Of a stretch of 64,000 bases of DNA, positions 35,834 to 44,404 are shown piece by piece. The DNA comes from Rufibacter ruber (GTDB taxonomy: Bacteria; Bacteroidota; Bacteroidia; Cytophagales; Hymenobacteraceae). The notes beneath the pieces were generated by a model. That model worked only from the letters and a program-made list of their open reading frames with translations. It ran no database searches and was not told the DNA's origin. The position numbers and the translations under genes are program-made. Each line of letters starts with the position of its first letter. The first letter of the stretch is position 1. Location: NCBI RefSeq assembly GCF_001647275.1, contig NZ_LRMM01000009.1:55472-119471 (forward strand). Reading direction: 5' to 3'.

Positions 35834-36258
35834 GCCAGCACCCCGTGCTCTATGCGCGTCAATTCATCCTTCAGCAGGCTGATCCCGAAGGTGGTGTCCA
35901 GCAGGCTCTTCGGGGTGATGCCGCCCAGTGCTACGTTCTTGGCCTCCAGCCAGGCGTTAAAATTGTCTGCGTCACCAAACACCTCAATGCCGCGCTTGTA
36001 CAGCAGGGTCACCTCCAGGATCTTCTCAGAATGTATGGGGTCAAAGGTTTTCTTCTCTTTCTTGTACCGTTGAATGGTGCGTTCAGACAAATGCAGAAAC
36101 ACAGACCATTCGCTCAGGTTAAAGGGACTTTGGCTTGCAATCTTCACAAACAGCGGGTATTTAATACCCTGCCGCACCGTCTGCACCAGCAGCAGAATGT
36201 CACGGTCATCTACTGAGCTGTTTGAAAGGTTTTTCTCAAGGTTAAACGTGTTGGCCAT
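35830..36258 (-). CDS. Xre/ParS-type antitoxin (DUF2384)
   Basis: 142 residues. The N-terminal helix-turn-helix-like region (FNLSEWSVFLHLSERTIQRY, about 45-65) is followed by the DUF2384 C-terminal domain with EVFGDADNFNAWLEAKNVAL (about 93-113). GGITPKSLLDT follows, the segment that blocks the RES active site in known complexes. Translation is coupled to the toxin gene. Probable autoregulation: a promoter box and an inverted repeat lie just upstream. Confidence 0.9.
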   Translation of the reverse strand: MANTFNLEKNLSNSSVDDRDILLLVQTVRQGIKYPLFVKIASQSPFNLSEWSVFLHLSERTIQRYKKEKKTFDPIHSEKILEVTLLYKRGIEVFGDADNFNAWLEAKNVALGGITPKSLLDTTFGISLLKDELTRIEHGVLA

Positions 36259-36277
36259 GGCTGTGGGAGTAATGCGT

Positions 36278-36320
36278 CAAATATAAGAAAGTTGTCATTA
36301 AAAGAACGACAAGTGTCATA
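36278..36320 (-). promoter_or_regulatory. Promoter and possible operator of the RES-Xre pair
   Basis: Minus-strand TATATTTG (36285-36278) matches the -7 box, 20 bp from the ATG. Upstream lie TTGTC (36292-36296) and GACAA (36308-36312) as an inverted pair, and TGTCAT occurs twice (36294, 36314). Repressor binding is inference. Confidence 0.45.
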
Positions 36321-36449
36321 AAATAGTTTGCGTGCCTTTAAAACTAGACGAGGAAAACAAATTGAATCCCTATATTGGGCGTTCATATTGCAGCCGAGGG
36401 CCAACTTTCCCTTCGTGGTTTTCATTACCTTATTCCCAAACGCGTACCA

Positions 36450-37715
36450 GTGCAGACAAAAAAGAAAAAGCCGCTTTACCAGAGTCTCTATTTCCAAGTA
36501 ATTACAGCCATTGCCCTTGGGGTGCTGCTAGGCCACTTTGCCCCCGACCTGGGGGTGCAGCTAAAGCCACTGGGTGATGCCTTTATCAAGCTGGTGAAGA
36601 TGATGATTGGGCCGGTAGTCTTCTGCACCATTGTCACTGGTATTGCCGGCATGCAGGACATGAAACAAATTGGGCGGGTAGGGGCAAAGGCGCTGCTGTA
36701 TTTTGAAGTCCTGACCACTTTGGCCCTGTTGCTGGGGCTGTTGGTGGTAAACCTGCTGAAGCCCGGGGCGGGCATGCACGTAGATGCCGCCAGCCTTGAC
36801 ACCGGTGCCTTGTCTGCGTTGACCAGCGCTAAAAAAGCAGAAGACGGCGGAACCATCGGGTTCTTCATGCACCTCATACCAGATAACATTATAGACGCCC
36901 TGGCCAAGGGTGATCTGCTGCAGATTCTGTTTTTCTCAGTGCTGTTCGGGTTTGGCATGTCAAAGATTGGGCCGCGGGCGCAGCCGGTGTTCACCTTCAT
37001 TCAGTCCCTTTCCAACATTCTGTTTGCGGTCATCCATATTATTATGAAAGTGGCACCGCTGGGCGCTTTGGGGGCTATGGCCTACACCATTGGCAAGTAC
37101 GGGCTGGGGTCCCTGCAATCGCTGGGGCTGCTGATGGTTTCTTTTTACCTCACGTGCCTGCTGTTCATTGTACTGGTGCTGGGGGGCGTGTTGAAAGCCA
37201 TTGGGTTCAACATTTTCAAACTGCTGCGCTACATCAAAGAAGAGCTGCTTATTGTGTTGGGAACGTCCTCCTCAGAGGCGGCACTGCCCAGTTTGATAGA
37301 GAAGCTGGAGAATGTGGGCTGTGCCAAACCCGTGGTAGGTCTTGTGGTGCCTACCGGCTACTCTTTCAACCTGGACGGAACCTCTATCTACCTCACCATG
37401 GCCGCGGTCTTTGTGGCCCAGGCCACTGACACCCCCCTGGATCTGGGGCAGCAGATTACCCTGCTGCTGGTGCTCATGCTCACGTCTAAAGGGGCGGCGG
37501 GTGTGACCGGGAGCGGTTTCATCACCCTGGCGGCCACCTTGCCCGCCGTTGGCGGCATTCCGGTGGCCGGCCTCGCACTTATCCTGGGCATTGACCGTTT
37601 TATGAGTGAAGCCCGCGCCCTCACCAACCTCATTGGGAATGCGGTGGCCACCATCTTTGTCTCTAAATGGGAAAAAGAACTGGATATGGCCCGCGCCAAG
37701 GAGGAAATTGGATAA
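36450..37715 (+). CDS. Dicarboxylate/amino acid:cation symporter (DAACS family)
   Basis: About 421 residues from a GTG at 36450 (reading [16 protein letters not shown]); an earlier TTG at 36375 would add 25 residues that match no family start. Eight transmembrane helices and two re-entrant loops. Hallmarks are [16 protein letters not shown] (serine-rich loop, about 275-290) and [17 protein letters not shown] (about 312-328), the cation and substrate site of the GltP/DctA family. It imports C4-dicarboxylates or acidic amino acids with H+ or Na+. A palindrome copy begins 2 bp after the stop. Confidence 0.92.
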   Translation: MQTKKKKPLYQSLYFQVITAIALGVLLGHFAPDLGVQLKPLGDAFIKLVKMMIGPVVFCTIVTGIAGMQDMKQIGRVGAKALLYFEVLTTLALLLGLLVVNLLKPGAGMHVDAASLDTGALSALTSAKKAEDGGTIGFFMHLIPDNIIDALAKGDLLQILFFSVLFGFGMSKIGPRAQPVFTFIQSLSNILFAVIHIIMKVAPLGALGAMAYTIGKYGLGSLQSLGLLMVSFYLTCLLFIVLVLGGVLKAIGFNIFKLLRYIKEELLIVLGTSSSEAALPSLIEKLENVGCAKPVVGLVVPTGYSFNLDGTSIYLTMAAVFVAQATDTPLDLGQQITLLLVLMLTSKGAAGVTGSGFITLAATLPAVGGIPVAGLALILGIDRFMSEARALTNLIGNAVATIFVSKWEKELDMARAKEEIG

Positions 37716-37716
37716 T

Positions 37717-37757
37717 CCTGTTTCCGGGCTGTTTTCTGAAAAACACCCGGAAACAGG
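37717..37757. terminator. Palindrome family copy between convergent genes
   Basis: CCTGTTTCCGGGCTGTTTT and its mirror ACACCCGGAAACAGG. Compared with other copies, the arm change TTCCGGG is matched by CCCGGAA on the other side. It lies 2 bp after the symporter gene. Confidence 0.75.
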
Positions 37758-37780
37758 AAATGGCTCAAAGAAGGAAAGGT

Positions 37781-38146
37781 TTATGCCTCTTCAGGGTGGT
37801 AAATGATCTTGTCGCGGTGCTTCAGGCCCCAGTCGCGCAACTCATTGATGACCGGGCCAAGGCTGTGCCCATATTCCGTGATGGAGTATTCTACCGTCAC
37901 GGGTGAGGTGTCATGCACGGTGCGTTTCACCAGTTTGTTCATCTCCAGCTCCTTCAGTTCCTTAGAGAGCATTTTGGCCGTAATGCCGGTCACATCACGG
38001 TGCAGCTCCTTAAATCTGCGTTTATGCACGCACAGGGCAACAATAATAGGAATCTTCCATTTGCCGCTCAAGATGTCCAGGGCATCTCTAATGGGCAGGA
38101 TGTGGGTAATACACAGGCCGGTCTGAGGTTTGGCAATTGCTTCCAT
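37781..38146 (-). CDS. HxlR-type winged-helix regulator
   Basis: 121 residues from MEAIAKPQTGLC (38146); an upstream in-frame ATG at 38182 is possible but would overlap likely operator sequence. ILSGKWKIPIIVALCVHKRRFKEL is the winged helix (split: ILSGKWKIPIIVAL then KRRFKEL, about 23-45), and SITEYGHSLGPVINEL the dimer helix. A Cys at about 12 and another near 38 could sense electrophiles, as in redox-responsive HxlR members. It is divergent from the nitroreductase gene, which is its probable target. Confidence 0.9.
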   Translation of the reverse strand: MEAIAKPQTGLCITHILPIRDALDILSGKWKIPIIVALCVHKRRFKELHRDVTGITAKMLSKELKELEMNKLVKRTVHDTSPVTVEYSITEYGHSLGPVINELRDWGLKHRDKIIYHPEEA

Positions 38147-38221
38147 GGTTCTTCTGATTTCATGTGTGATACCAGTATACAACCGTAAACCAGTATCTAT
38201 TTGAAACCAAAGGTACGTAAA

Positions 38222-38250
38222 TTTGTTTATACAACTAAAGTATAGACAAA
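38222..38250. promoter_or_regulatory. Candidate HxlR operator
   Basis: TTTGTTTATAC (38222-38232) and GTATAGACAAA (38240-38250) form an inverted repeat with one mismatch, ending 7 bp before the nitroreductase ATG. A further GTATAC occurs at 38175. Confidence 0.5.
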
Positions 38251-38257
38251 AATTGTA

Positions 38258-38890
38258 ATGGACTTAATTGCTGCACTCAACTGGCGCTACGCCACCAAAC
38301 GCATGACGGGAGAGACTGTCCCGCAGGAAAAATTAAATAGAATACTGGAAGCCATCCGGCTTTCAGCGTCCTCAATGGGGTTTCAGCCGTATCAGGTGAT
38401 TGTAGTGCAGGACCCAGACCTGAGAAAGAAAATCCAGGCAGTGGCCAATAACCAGCCTCAAATTGTAGAAGCCTCGCATCTGCTCATCTTCGCGGCGTGG
38501 CACCCTTTGACCACCGGCCAGGTAGATGATTATATGCAGGCCATTGCCCGGGAAAGGGGAGTGGGCCTGGAGACCTTAGAGGGCTTTTCCAACAGCCTGA
38601 AAGGCCTGCTCAATTCCCGTTCGGCAGAGGAGAATTTCCAGTGGGCGGCCCGCCAATCTTATATTGCCCTGGGAACCGGCCTGGTGGCAGCGGCAACTGA
38701 AGCCGTAGATGCCACCCCCATGGAGGGATTTAACCCCGCCGCCCTGGATGAACTGCTGGGGCTGAGGGAGCGCGGCTTGCGCAGTGTAACGCTGTTAACG
38801 CTGGGTTACCGTAACGCCGAAGCAGATTTCCTGGCCAATGCCAAAAAGGTGCGCCGCGCCAAAGAAGATTTTTTCATCTCATTGCCGTAA
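38258..38890 (+). CDS. NAD(P)H-dependent nitroreductase-family oxidoreductase
   Basis: 210 residues of the FMN-dependent nitroreductase fold, like NfsB and YfkO. It has LNWRYATKRMTGE (about 7-19, FMN phosphate contacts), LSASSMGFQPYQVIVV (about 36-51), ASHLLIFAA and AARQSYIALGTGLVAAA (about 128-144). It reduces quinones or nitro compounds. Divergent HxlR genes commonly control such enzymes; the shared 111-bp region carries an inverted repeat. Confidence 0.92.
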   Translation: MDLIAALNWRYATKRMTGETVPQEKLNRILEAIRLSASSMGFQPYQVIVVQDPDLRKKIQAVANNQPQIVEASHLLIFAAWHPLTTGQVDDYMQAIARERGVGLETLEGFSNSLKGLLNSRSAEENFQWAARQSYIALGTGLVAAATEAVDATPMEGFNPAALDELLGLRERGLRSVTLLTLGYRNAEADFLANAKKVRRAKEDFFISLP

Positions 38891-39087
38891 GCAGGTACGG
38901 GGCAGGGGAGCCGCAGGTGGGACTTTGACGCTTCAGCAAAGGCACCGGCTTCATTGGGTGAGGGGTTGGCAGACACAGAACAACCACACCTCTTATTTCC
39001 TGCCCCTGCCGGTAAAGCAAAATAACTTTCGGGTCATCTAGTTGGCCTTCACTGCGTATTTCTTCGGAAGGAATAAGTAACTGAACT

Positions 39088-40038
39088 ATGGAAAAAAGAA
39101 AATTAGGAAACTCAGGGTTAGAAGTGGCCCCCTTGGCCTTTGGGGGAAACGTATTTGGCTGGACCGCCGATGAGAAAACGTCTTTCCAACTGCTGGACGG
39201 ATTTCTGGAAGCCGGTTTCAACCTGGTAGACACCGCAGACGCTTATTCGGTCTGGGTGCCGGGCAACAAAGGCGGCGAGTCAGAATCCATCATAGGGAAA
39301 TGGATGAAGGAACGCGGCAACCGCGATCAGGTGGTGGTGGCCACCAAGGTAGGCTGGGAAATCAGCCCAGACAGGAAGGGGCTCCGGAAAGACTACATTT
39401 TCAAAGCGGTTGAAGATTCCCTGCGCCGCCTGCAAACCGACTACCTTGACCTCTACCAATCGCATGTAGATGATGCGTCTACCCCGTTAGAGGAAACCCT
39501 GCAGGCGTATGACCAGCTCATCAAAGAAGGAAAGGTGCGGGCTATTGGCGCATCCAACATCTCAGCTGAGCGGCTGCGTGAGGCGCTGGAGGTCAGCAGG
39601 CAGAACGGACTCCCGCGGTACCAAAGCCTGCAGCCTGAATACAACCTCTACAACCGGGAAGGGTATGAACAGGAGCTGGAAGCGCTCTGTCTGGAGCAAG
39701 GCGTGGGCGTCATCAGCTACTATTCTCTGGCCAGTGGCTTCCTGACCGGCAAGTACCGCTCAGAGGCAGACCTGGGCAAAAGCCCCCGCGGCGGCGGAAT
39801 CAAAAAGTTTCTGAATGAGCGCGGCACCCGCATCCTTTCGGCCCTGGATGCCCTGGCTGAAAAGCACCAGTCCACCCCGGCCCAGATTTCCCTGGCCTGG
39901 CTCATGGCCAGACCCAGCATTACCGCCCCCATTGCCAGCGCCACCAGCCTGGCGCAGCTGGATGATCTGGCAAAAGCCGCCCACCTCACCCTGTCTCCCG
40001 ATGACGTAGAACAGCTCAACCAAGCCAGCGCCTATTAG
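39088..40038 (+). CDS. Aldo/keto reductase
   Basis: 316 residues of the AKR TIM barrel. Catalytic tetrad: Asp48 and Tyr53 in VDTADAYS, Lys in VVATKVGWE (about 86), His in LYQSHVDD (about 128). NADPH-binding signals follow later (GASNISAERL and ITAPIASATSLAQLDD). It resembles the YajO/Tas-like class that reduces aldehydes. It follows the nitroreductase on the same strand after 197 bp, and both may be part of an electrophile response. Confidence 0.94.
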   Translation: MEKRKLGNSGLEVAPLAFGGNVFGWTADEKTSFQLLDGFLEAGFNLVDTADAYSVWVPGNKGGESESIIGKWMKERGNRDQVVVATKVGWEISPDRKGLRKDYIFKAVEDSLRRLQTDYLDLYQSHVDDASTPLEETLQAYDQLIKEGKVRAIGASNISAERLREALEVSRQNGLPRYQSLQPEYNLYNREGYEQELEALCLEQGVGVISYYSLASGFLTGKYRSEADLGKSPRGGGIKKFLNERGTRILSALDALAEKHQSTPAQISLAWLMARPSITAPIASATSLAQLDDLAKAAHLTLSPDDVEQLNQASAY

Positions 40039-40069
40039 AAATGCGTCTGGCATTAGCAACTAAGCCAGG

Positions 40070-40142
40070 AGCCCTATCTATTTATCAAAATAGATAGGGC
40101 TTTCTGTTTTTGGCCTGTTTTTCAGAAAACAGCGAAAACAGA
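40070..40142 (+). terminator. Terminator plus palindrome copy after the aldo/keto reductase
   Basis: AGCCCTATCTA (40070-40080) pairs with TAGATAGGGCT (40091-40101), 31 bp past the stop. A palindrome copy (40103-40142) follows immediately. Confidence 0.8.
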
Positions 40143-40189
40143 AACAGTTGGCCAGCTCATCTGTGCAGATGTTCGCAGCCCCACAGGAC

Positions 40190-41050
40190 ACTATGGGGCC
40201 TCTGGTGGTTGTTCTGGGTCTTGAGCCAGGAATGTGAATAGAGTAGTTTGGGAAAAGAACTTGCCATGCGGGAGACCCACCCCAACCCCCTCCCAAGTGG
40301 GGAGTGATCTGGTATGCATGGGGCAAGTGGCGGTATACCCGTACCTCAGCAATGCGTGAACCAGCAGGTGTCAACATCCCCCTTCGCCCCCTTCAAAGGG
40401 GGAGTAACGGAGTGAGTCCTGGGTCTTGAGTCCTGAGTCTTGAGTTCTGAGTTCTGAGCCCTTTCTTTTCATCTTAGGCAGTTCAGCACGAATGAGGCAG
40501 CAATGCCTTGCCTGATCTCGCAGCCGTGCCGCGAGGGCAGCCAGAGACCGCCCATCACGCCGCTCTTCCGGATTTGCAATCCGGAAGCAGGTACTGAGGG
40601 GATTTGTAATCCCCGTTACGCCGCCTTTGAACAACTATTACTGCGGATTGCAAATCCGCGGGGAGTTTTGATTCGGGATTGCAAATCGCGAACAGCTGAG
40701 AAAGTAAAAGCCCTCTGCCTCCAAAGGGGGGAGTGTTCGGGAATGTGTGGGGGCATATGCTATACGCCCCTACAGCAATGCGTGGATCTGCTCATGTCAA
40801 CCTCCCCTTCGACCCCTTCAAAGGGGGAGTATCAGGCAGCGTTAGAAGGCACGGAAGTAACTTTCGCGCCATAGGTGGCTATAGAGGGCAGAAGTAATGT
40901 GAGGCTGCCGCCCCATGGAAGCTGAAAGCTTCCACCATTACAGGTCCAAGTTGGAAACTTGAACCAGAGAAAGCGGCAAACAAGCAGCAATAAGTAAACA
41001 AGCAGCAATGAACAATCAACACTTCTGTTAGTGCCACCTCTGTTAATTAG
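40190..41050. repeat. Repeat-rich desert with hairpin modules
   Basis: No gene. It repeats the modules of 1.8-2.1 kb: perfect hairpins CTTCCGGATT-TGC-AATCCGGAAG (40564-40586), GGGGATT-TGT-AATCCCC (40598-40614) and GCGGATT-TGCA-type at 40643-40659. The CCCTTCAAAGGGGGAGTA module appears near 40390 and again near 40815, each preceded by GCAATGCGT and TGTCAAC. This suggests duplication of a composite repeat. Confidence 0.7.
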
Positions 41051-41300
41051 CACTTCTGCTCTGACTGATGTGCGCAGCACGGGCTCAACTCAGGCTAGCG
41101 GATTAGCAATAGTTACCTGCAGAGGCAGATCTAATAGCACAAGCATTTACAGGAGAGGAACCCAAACCAGTCCTGGGGGTGAGCGCCTCTGTTAATACGG
41201 TGCCGCTCCGGCGGCAACGCCAAAGGCGTAGTTTTAACAGCAGTGCTCACCGCCAGGACGGGGCCCCGCGGCCGTGAGCGCATAGCGGAAAAGATGAAAC
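41051..41300. repeat. Structured interspersed element, copy B (candidate ncRNA)
   Basis: Same order of modules as copy A. Long helix GTCCTGG (41170-41176) / CCAGGAC (41253-41259). The first inner hairpin is GCCGC-TCCG-GCGGC (41202-41215), longer than in copy A. The second, ACGCC-AAA-GGCGT, is identical to copy A. It ends with CCCCGCGGCCGTGAGCGC and GGAAAAGATGAAAC. It sits between converging genes. Confidence 0.7.
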
Positions 41301-41544
41301 AGTACAGTGAGTGAGGCATTGCCAACAGCGGTCCAGCCAAGGGAACAGCAGACTACGCATACCCGCCGCAGCCAAGGCAACAACGGACGAGGCATGGGAT
41401 GGAAAGCCGCCGCAACTGCACATACCATTGAAAGCCGCTGTCATGGGAACAGCAACTACTCAATTGCCACTGCAGCAGCCAAGAGAACAGCAAACTACGC
41501 ATACCAGACTTTGCAGCCCAAACCATAGAAGCAGTAATCAAACT
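41301..41544. repeat. Degenerate tandem tail of copy B
   Basis: The motif GGAACAGCAGACTACGCATA (about 41341) recurs as GAGAACAGCAAACTACGCAT at about 41481, 140 bp later, with related filler between. No gene is visible. Confidence 0.55.
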
Positions 41545-42681
41545 TTAAAAGTCAACAGCATACACCTTCTCCAACTGCCATTCATTCACCGCCTTCGGCA
41601 AATGCCGCAGGGCAAAGTTGCGGAGAGGGATAAAAAGCGGATGGGTAGATTGGGCAACAGACCCTAAAAAGCGGGACTGACGGGCAATCCAGTGGGTGCG
41701 GGACAGACGGCGGCGCTCAAACCGCTGGGCGGCGGCGTTGAAATCATAGTCTTTCTGGAGTTCATCGGCAAACACCACGGCATCTTCCACGGCCTGGCAG
41801 GCGCCTTGGCCCATATTGGGAGTGGTGGCGTGGGCGGCATCTCCCAGGAGTAAAAGATTGGGGAAGGCAAACCGGGGGAGCGGGGCCAAATCATAAATGT
41901 CATGCCACAGCAACTGCTCTGGTTCAGTATGCGCAAACAAGCCGGGAATGGGGGAGTGGTACTCTTTGAAAATACGTTAGAGACCGTCTACCTGCACCGC
42001 CTTCATGTGCGGACTGTTCTGTGGCGCGTTGATACAGGCAAACCAGTAAATTTTGTTTTCGGCCAGCGGCGACCAACCCACCCGCCCGGCCTTGCCCCAG
42101 GTTTCAGAGGCATAGTTGGCTTCATACCCCGGGTTTTCAATCACCCCCCGCCAGCAGGTATAACCGGCATAGTGCGGGGAGGTGCCAGGGAGCAGCTGCT
42201 GCCTGAGGGCAGAGTTGATGCCGTCTGCTACCAACACATGATCAAAGGTGGCTTCTGACTGGTCCTGAAAATGGAGGGTCACCCCAGGGCCAGCGGAAGA
42301 GGTGCGCACAGCCCGCTTGTTTGGTTGAAGCCGCTCAGGGGAGAGGTGCTGCAGAAGCACCTGGTGCAGACTGGCCCTATGAATGACAAAGTTGTCTAAG
42401 CCATATTTGGCGCTCATGGCGCGGCTGTCTGTGCGGTTGATCAGTTGACCGCTGTGGTCAAAAATATGGAACCCGTCCAAGCAGTTTCCTTTAGAAACCA
42501 CTTGGTCAGACAGGCCTAATTTCTGAAACCCCTTCATGGCATTGGCGGCCAGAGCCAGACCGGCGCCAACGGGTTCAAATTTAGGGGCGGCATCAAAAAC
42601 GGTGGCTTCAAGGCCAATCTGCTGCAGGGCAATGGCCGTGGTGAGACCGGAAATTCCGCCGCCAACTATACCAATCTTCAT
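41545..42681 (-). pseudogene. FAD-dependent monooxygenase interrupted by one stop codon
   Basis: 379 codons in one frame. The first part (from MKIGIVGGGISGLTTAIAL) has the FAD dinucleotide-binding loop and the DG motif VLVADGINS. The last part has the second FAD motif LLLGDAAHATTPNMGQGA. In between, a single in-frame TAA (about 41977-41979) follows VQVDGL, and the frame then continues with RIFKEYHSPIPGLF. Everything else is intact, so the break is recent, or a sequencing error. Family: class A flavoprotein monooxygenases (salicylate hydroxylase-like). The ATG at 42681 is the start. Confidence 0.88.
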
Positions 42682-42806
42682 ACACTACGGGGCTTTCTGA
42701 GTAGAGTGCTAACCTCCACAGAAAACGTAAAAAATGCTATACAAATTGCAAAGAAGGAACACAATAAGAACAGCCCTCCACGTAGTTGGAAGGAGGGCTG
42801 TTTCGG

Positions 42807-43898
42807 TTAGGGCACCAGATAAATCACAGAGTTGGCGTTCATGCCTGCCCCCACAGATGCAAAGGCCAAGGGTGCCCCAGAGACCAATGACTGTGCCTCC
42901 AGTTCTCCTTTGAGGAGCAGATCATACAAGATGGGCAGGGTGGCCACCGAGTTGTTCCCCAGGGTGTTGATGGTCATGGGCATGATGCCGGCTGGTATTT
43001 CAGCGGCACTCTTACCGTACAGCTTGAAGAGGCGCTCCAGCATAGCCTCATCCATTTTCTCATTGGCCTGGTGAATCAGGAGCTTCTGAAGGTCTTCCAG
43101 GTCTACGCCCGCCTTGGTGAGACAGTCTTTCATGAGCTGGGGCACCCGGGTGAGGGCGTATTCATAGATTTTGCGGCCGTCCATCTTAATATACAGATCC
43201 TCCTGCAGAAGCGCCGGGTTGTAAGAGGGGGAGGAGTGAAGCCAGAAGGCCTGGGTAACGGTGTCTGAGACGGTGAGGTGGCCCAGGATGCCTACTTTAG
43301 ACTCTGTCTCAACCGCTTCCAACACCACAGCGCCAGCTCCGTCTGAGTAGATCATGCTGTCGCGGTCATGGGGGTCTGTCACCCTGGACAAAGTTTCTGC
43401 ACCAATCACCAACACCCGCCGGGCATCACCTGACTGCAAGTAGTAATGCGCTTGAATGAGGCCCTGCAGCCAGCCCGGGCACCCAAACGGAAGGTCGTAG
43501 GCCACGGTGTAAGGGTTGGCAATCTGCAGTTTATGTTTGATACGGGAGGCCAGCGGCGGCATCATGTCTACGCGGTGGCTGCCAGCTTTCACATCGCCAA
43601 AATTATGGGCGACAATGATGTAGTCCAGGGTTTCCGGTTCAATGTTCGCGTTCTGGATGGCGTCACGGGCAGCCAGATAACCAAGGTCTGAGGTAACCAT
43701 CTGCTCATCTGCATACCGGCGCTCCCTAATGCCCGTGATCTGGTGAAACTTCCGGATGATGGTCTCATTGTCACTAGGCAACGGCTTCCCAGATGCGTCA
43801 TAGAATGAATGCTGCAGGAACTCTTCGTTCTTGATGGAGTGGCTGGGAACAAAGCGGCCGGAACCGGTAATCACCGAGGATACAAATTTAGTATGCAT
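42807..43898 (-). CDS. 3-oxoacyl-ACP synthase III-like (FabH family)
   Basis: 363 residues of the thiolase fold. Catalytic Cys140 in DLPFGCPGW, His in LLIHQANEK (about 280) and Asn in TLGNNSVAT (about 318) complete the triad. Such enzymes condense acyl-CoA with malonyl-ACP. The family has many side branches (olefin, flexirubin or polyketide pathways), and no partner genes are near, so a specialised rather than housekeeping role is possible. Start at 43898. Confidence 0.9.
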   Translation of the reverse strand: MHTKFVSSVITGSGRFVPSHSIKNEEFLQHSFYDASGKPLPSDNETIIRKFHQITGIRERRYADEQMVTSDLGYLAARDAIQNANIEPETLDYIIVAHNFGDVKAGSHRVDMMPPLASRIKHKLQIANPYTVAYDLPFGCPGWLQGLIQAHYYLQSGDARRVLVIGAETLSRVTDPHDRDSMIYSDGAGAVVLEAVETESKVGILGHLTVSDTVTQAFWLHSSPSYNPALLQEDLYIKMDGRKIYEYALTRVPQLMKDCLTKAGVDLEDLQKLLIHQANEKMDEAMLERLFKLYGKSAAEIPAGIMPMTINTLGNNSVATLPILYDLLLKGELEAQSLVSGAPLAFASVGAGMNANSVIYLVP

Positions 43899-44080
43899 GC
43901 ATCAATATTATTAAAAATGGGAAGAGATCAAAACCCGTGAGGGAGGCAGGCAACTATGATTTCAGAAATTAAACCTTTATTGAATAATAGATTTCTTAAA
44001 AAAGATAAAGAAAATCTGGCGAAATGCGAAAAGAATGGCGTGACTTATGAAAAAGAGTGCCCAAAAGGGTAGTACAGCAC

Positions 44081-44121
44081 GTGTTTTTGGCCTCTTTTTA
44101 GAAAAACAGCCCGAAAACAGG
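44081..44121. repeat. Palindrome family copy
   Basis: GTGTTTTTGGCCTCTTTTT and CAGCCCGAAAACAGG, in the 276-bp space between the FabH-like start and the 39-residue membrane protein gene. Confidence 0.7.
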
Positions 44122-44174
44122 AAATACAGAGAAGGTGAAAATTTTTCTGGAGACAGCAGGAAAGAATTGCTGCC

Positions 44175-44294
44175 TTAGTCAAACAGCAGCTTGGCCCCGC
44201 CCACAAAGATGAAGATCCAGATGAGGCCCTTGATCAGGAAAAACAGGAAGCCGGCCACCCCTATGCGTTTCAGAAACTTCTTCCAGTCTGCCAT
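44175..44294 (-). CDS. 39-residue single-helix membrane protein
   Basis: A short gene reading MADWKKFLKRIGVAGFLFFL then IKGLIWIFIFVGGAKLLFD. A basic amphipathic start is followed by one transmembrane helix. Near-identical small ORFs are recalled from other Bacteroidota, often under misleading names. The helix pattern and low third-base drift suggest it is real. It lies upstream of the PepSY gene on the same strand, but on the other side of it in transcription order there is 276 bp of noncoding DNA. Function unknown. Confidence 0.65.
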   Translation of the reverse strand: MADWKKFLKRIGVAGFLFFLIKGLIWIFIFVGGAKLLFD

Positions 44295-44339
44295 GTCACA
44301 AATTACTTTTAGGTAATGAACTCCTTTCTCACGAAGAAA

Positions 44340-44379
44340 GCGTTTTTGGGCTGATTTTCAAAAAATAGCCCCAAAACGC
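44340..44379. repeat. Palindrome family copy
   Basis: GCGTTTTTGGGCTG and TAGCCCCAAAACGC around ATTTTCAAAAAA, 25 bp beyond the PepSY gene end, in terminator position for it. Confidence 0.75.
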
Positions 44380-44404
44380 TTTCCCATGGTACTTTAATAA
44401 AGCC

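Noticed and set aside
40039..41050. CRISPR-like array of repeated hairpins
   Set aside because: Repeat units differ in sequence and spacing, and no cas genes are near.
41311..41667. A 118-codon rightward frame through the tail of copy B
   Set aside because: It crosses repeat sequence and the end of the monooxygenase gene on the other strand, with repetitive composition.
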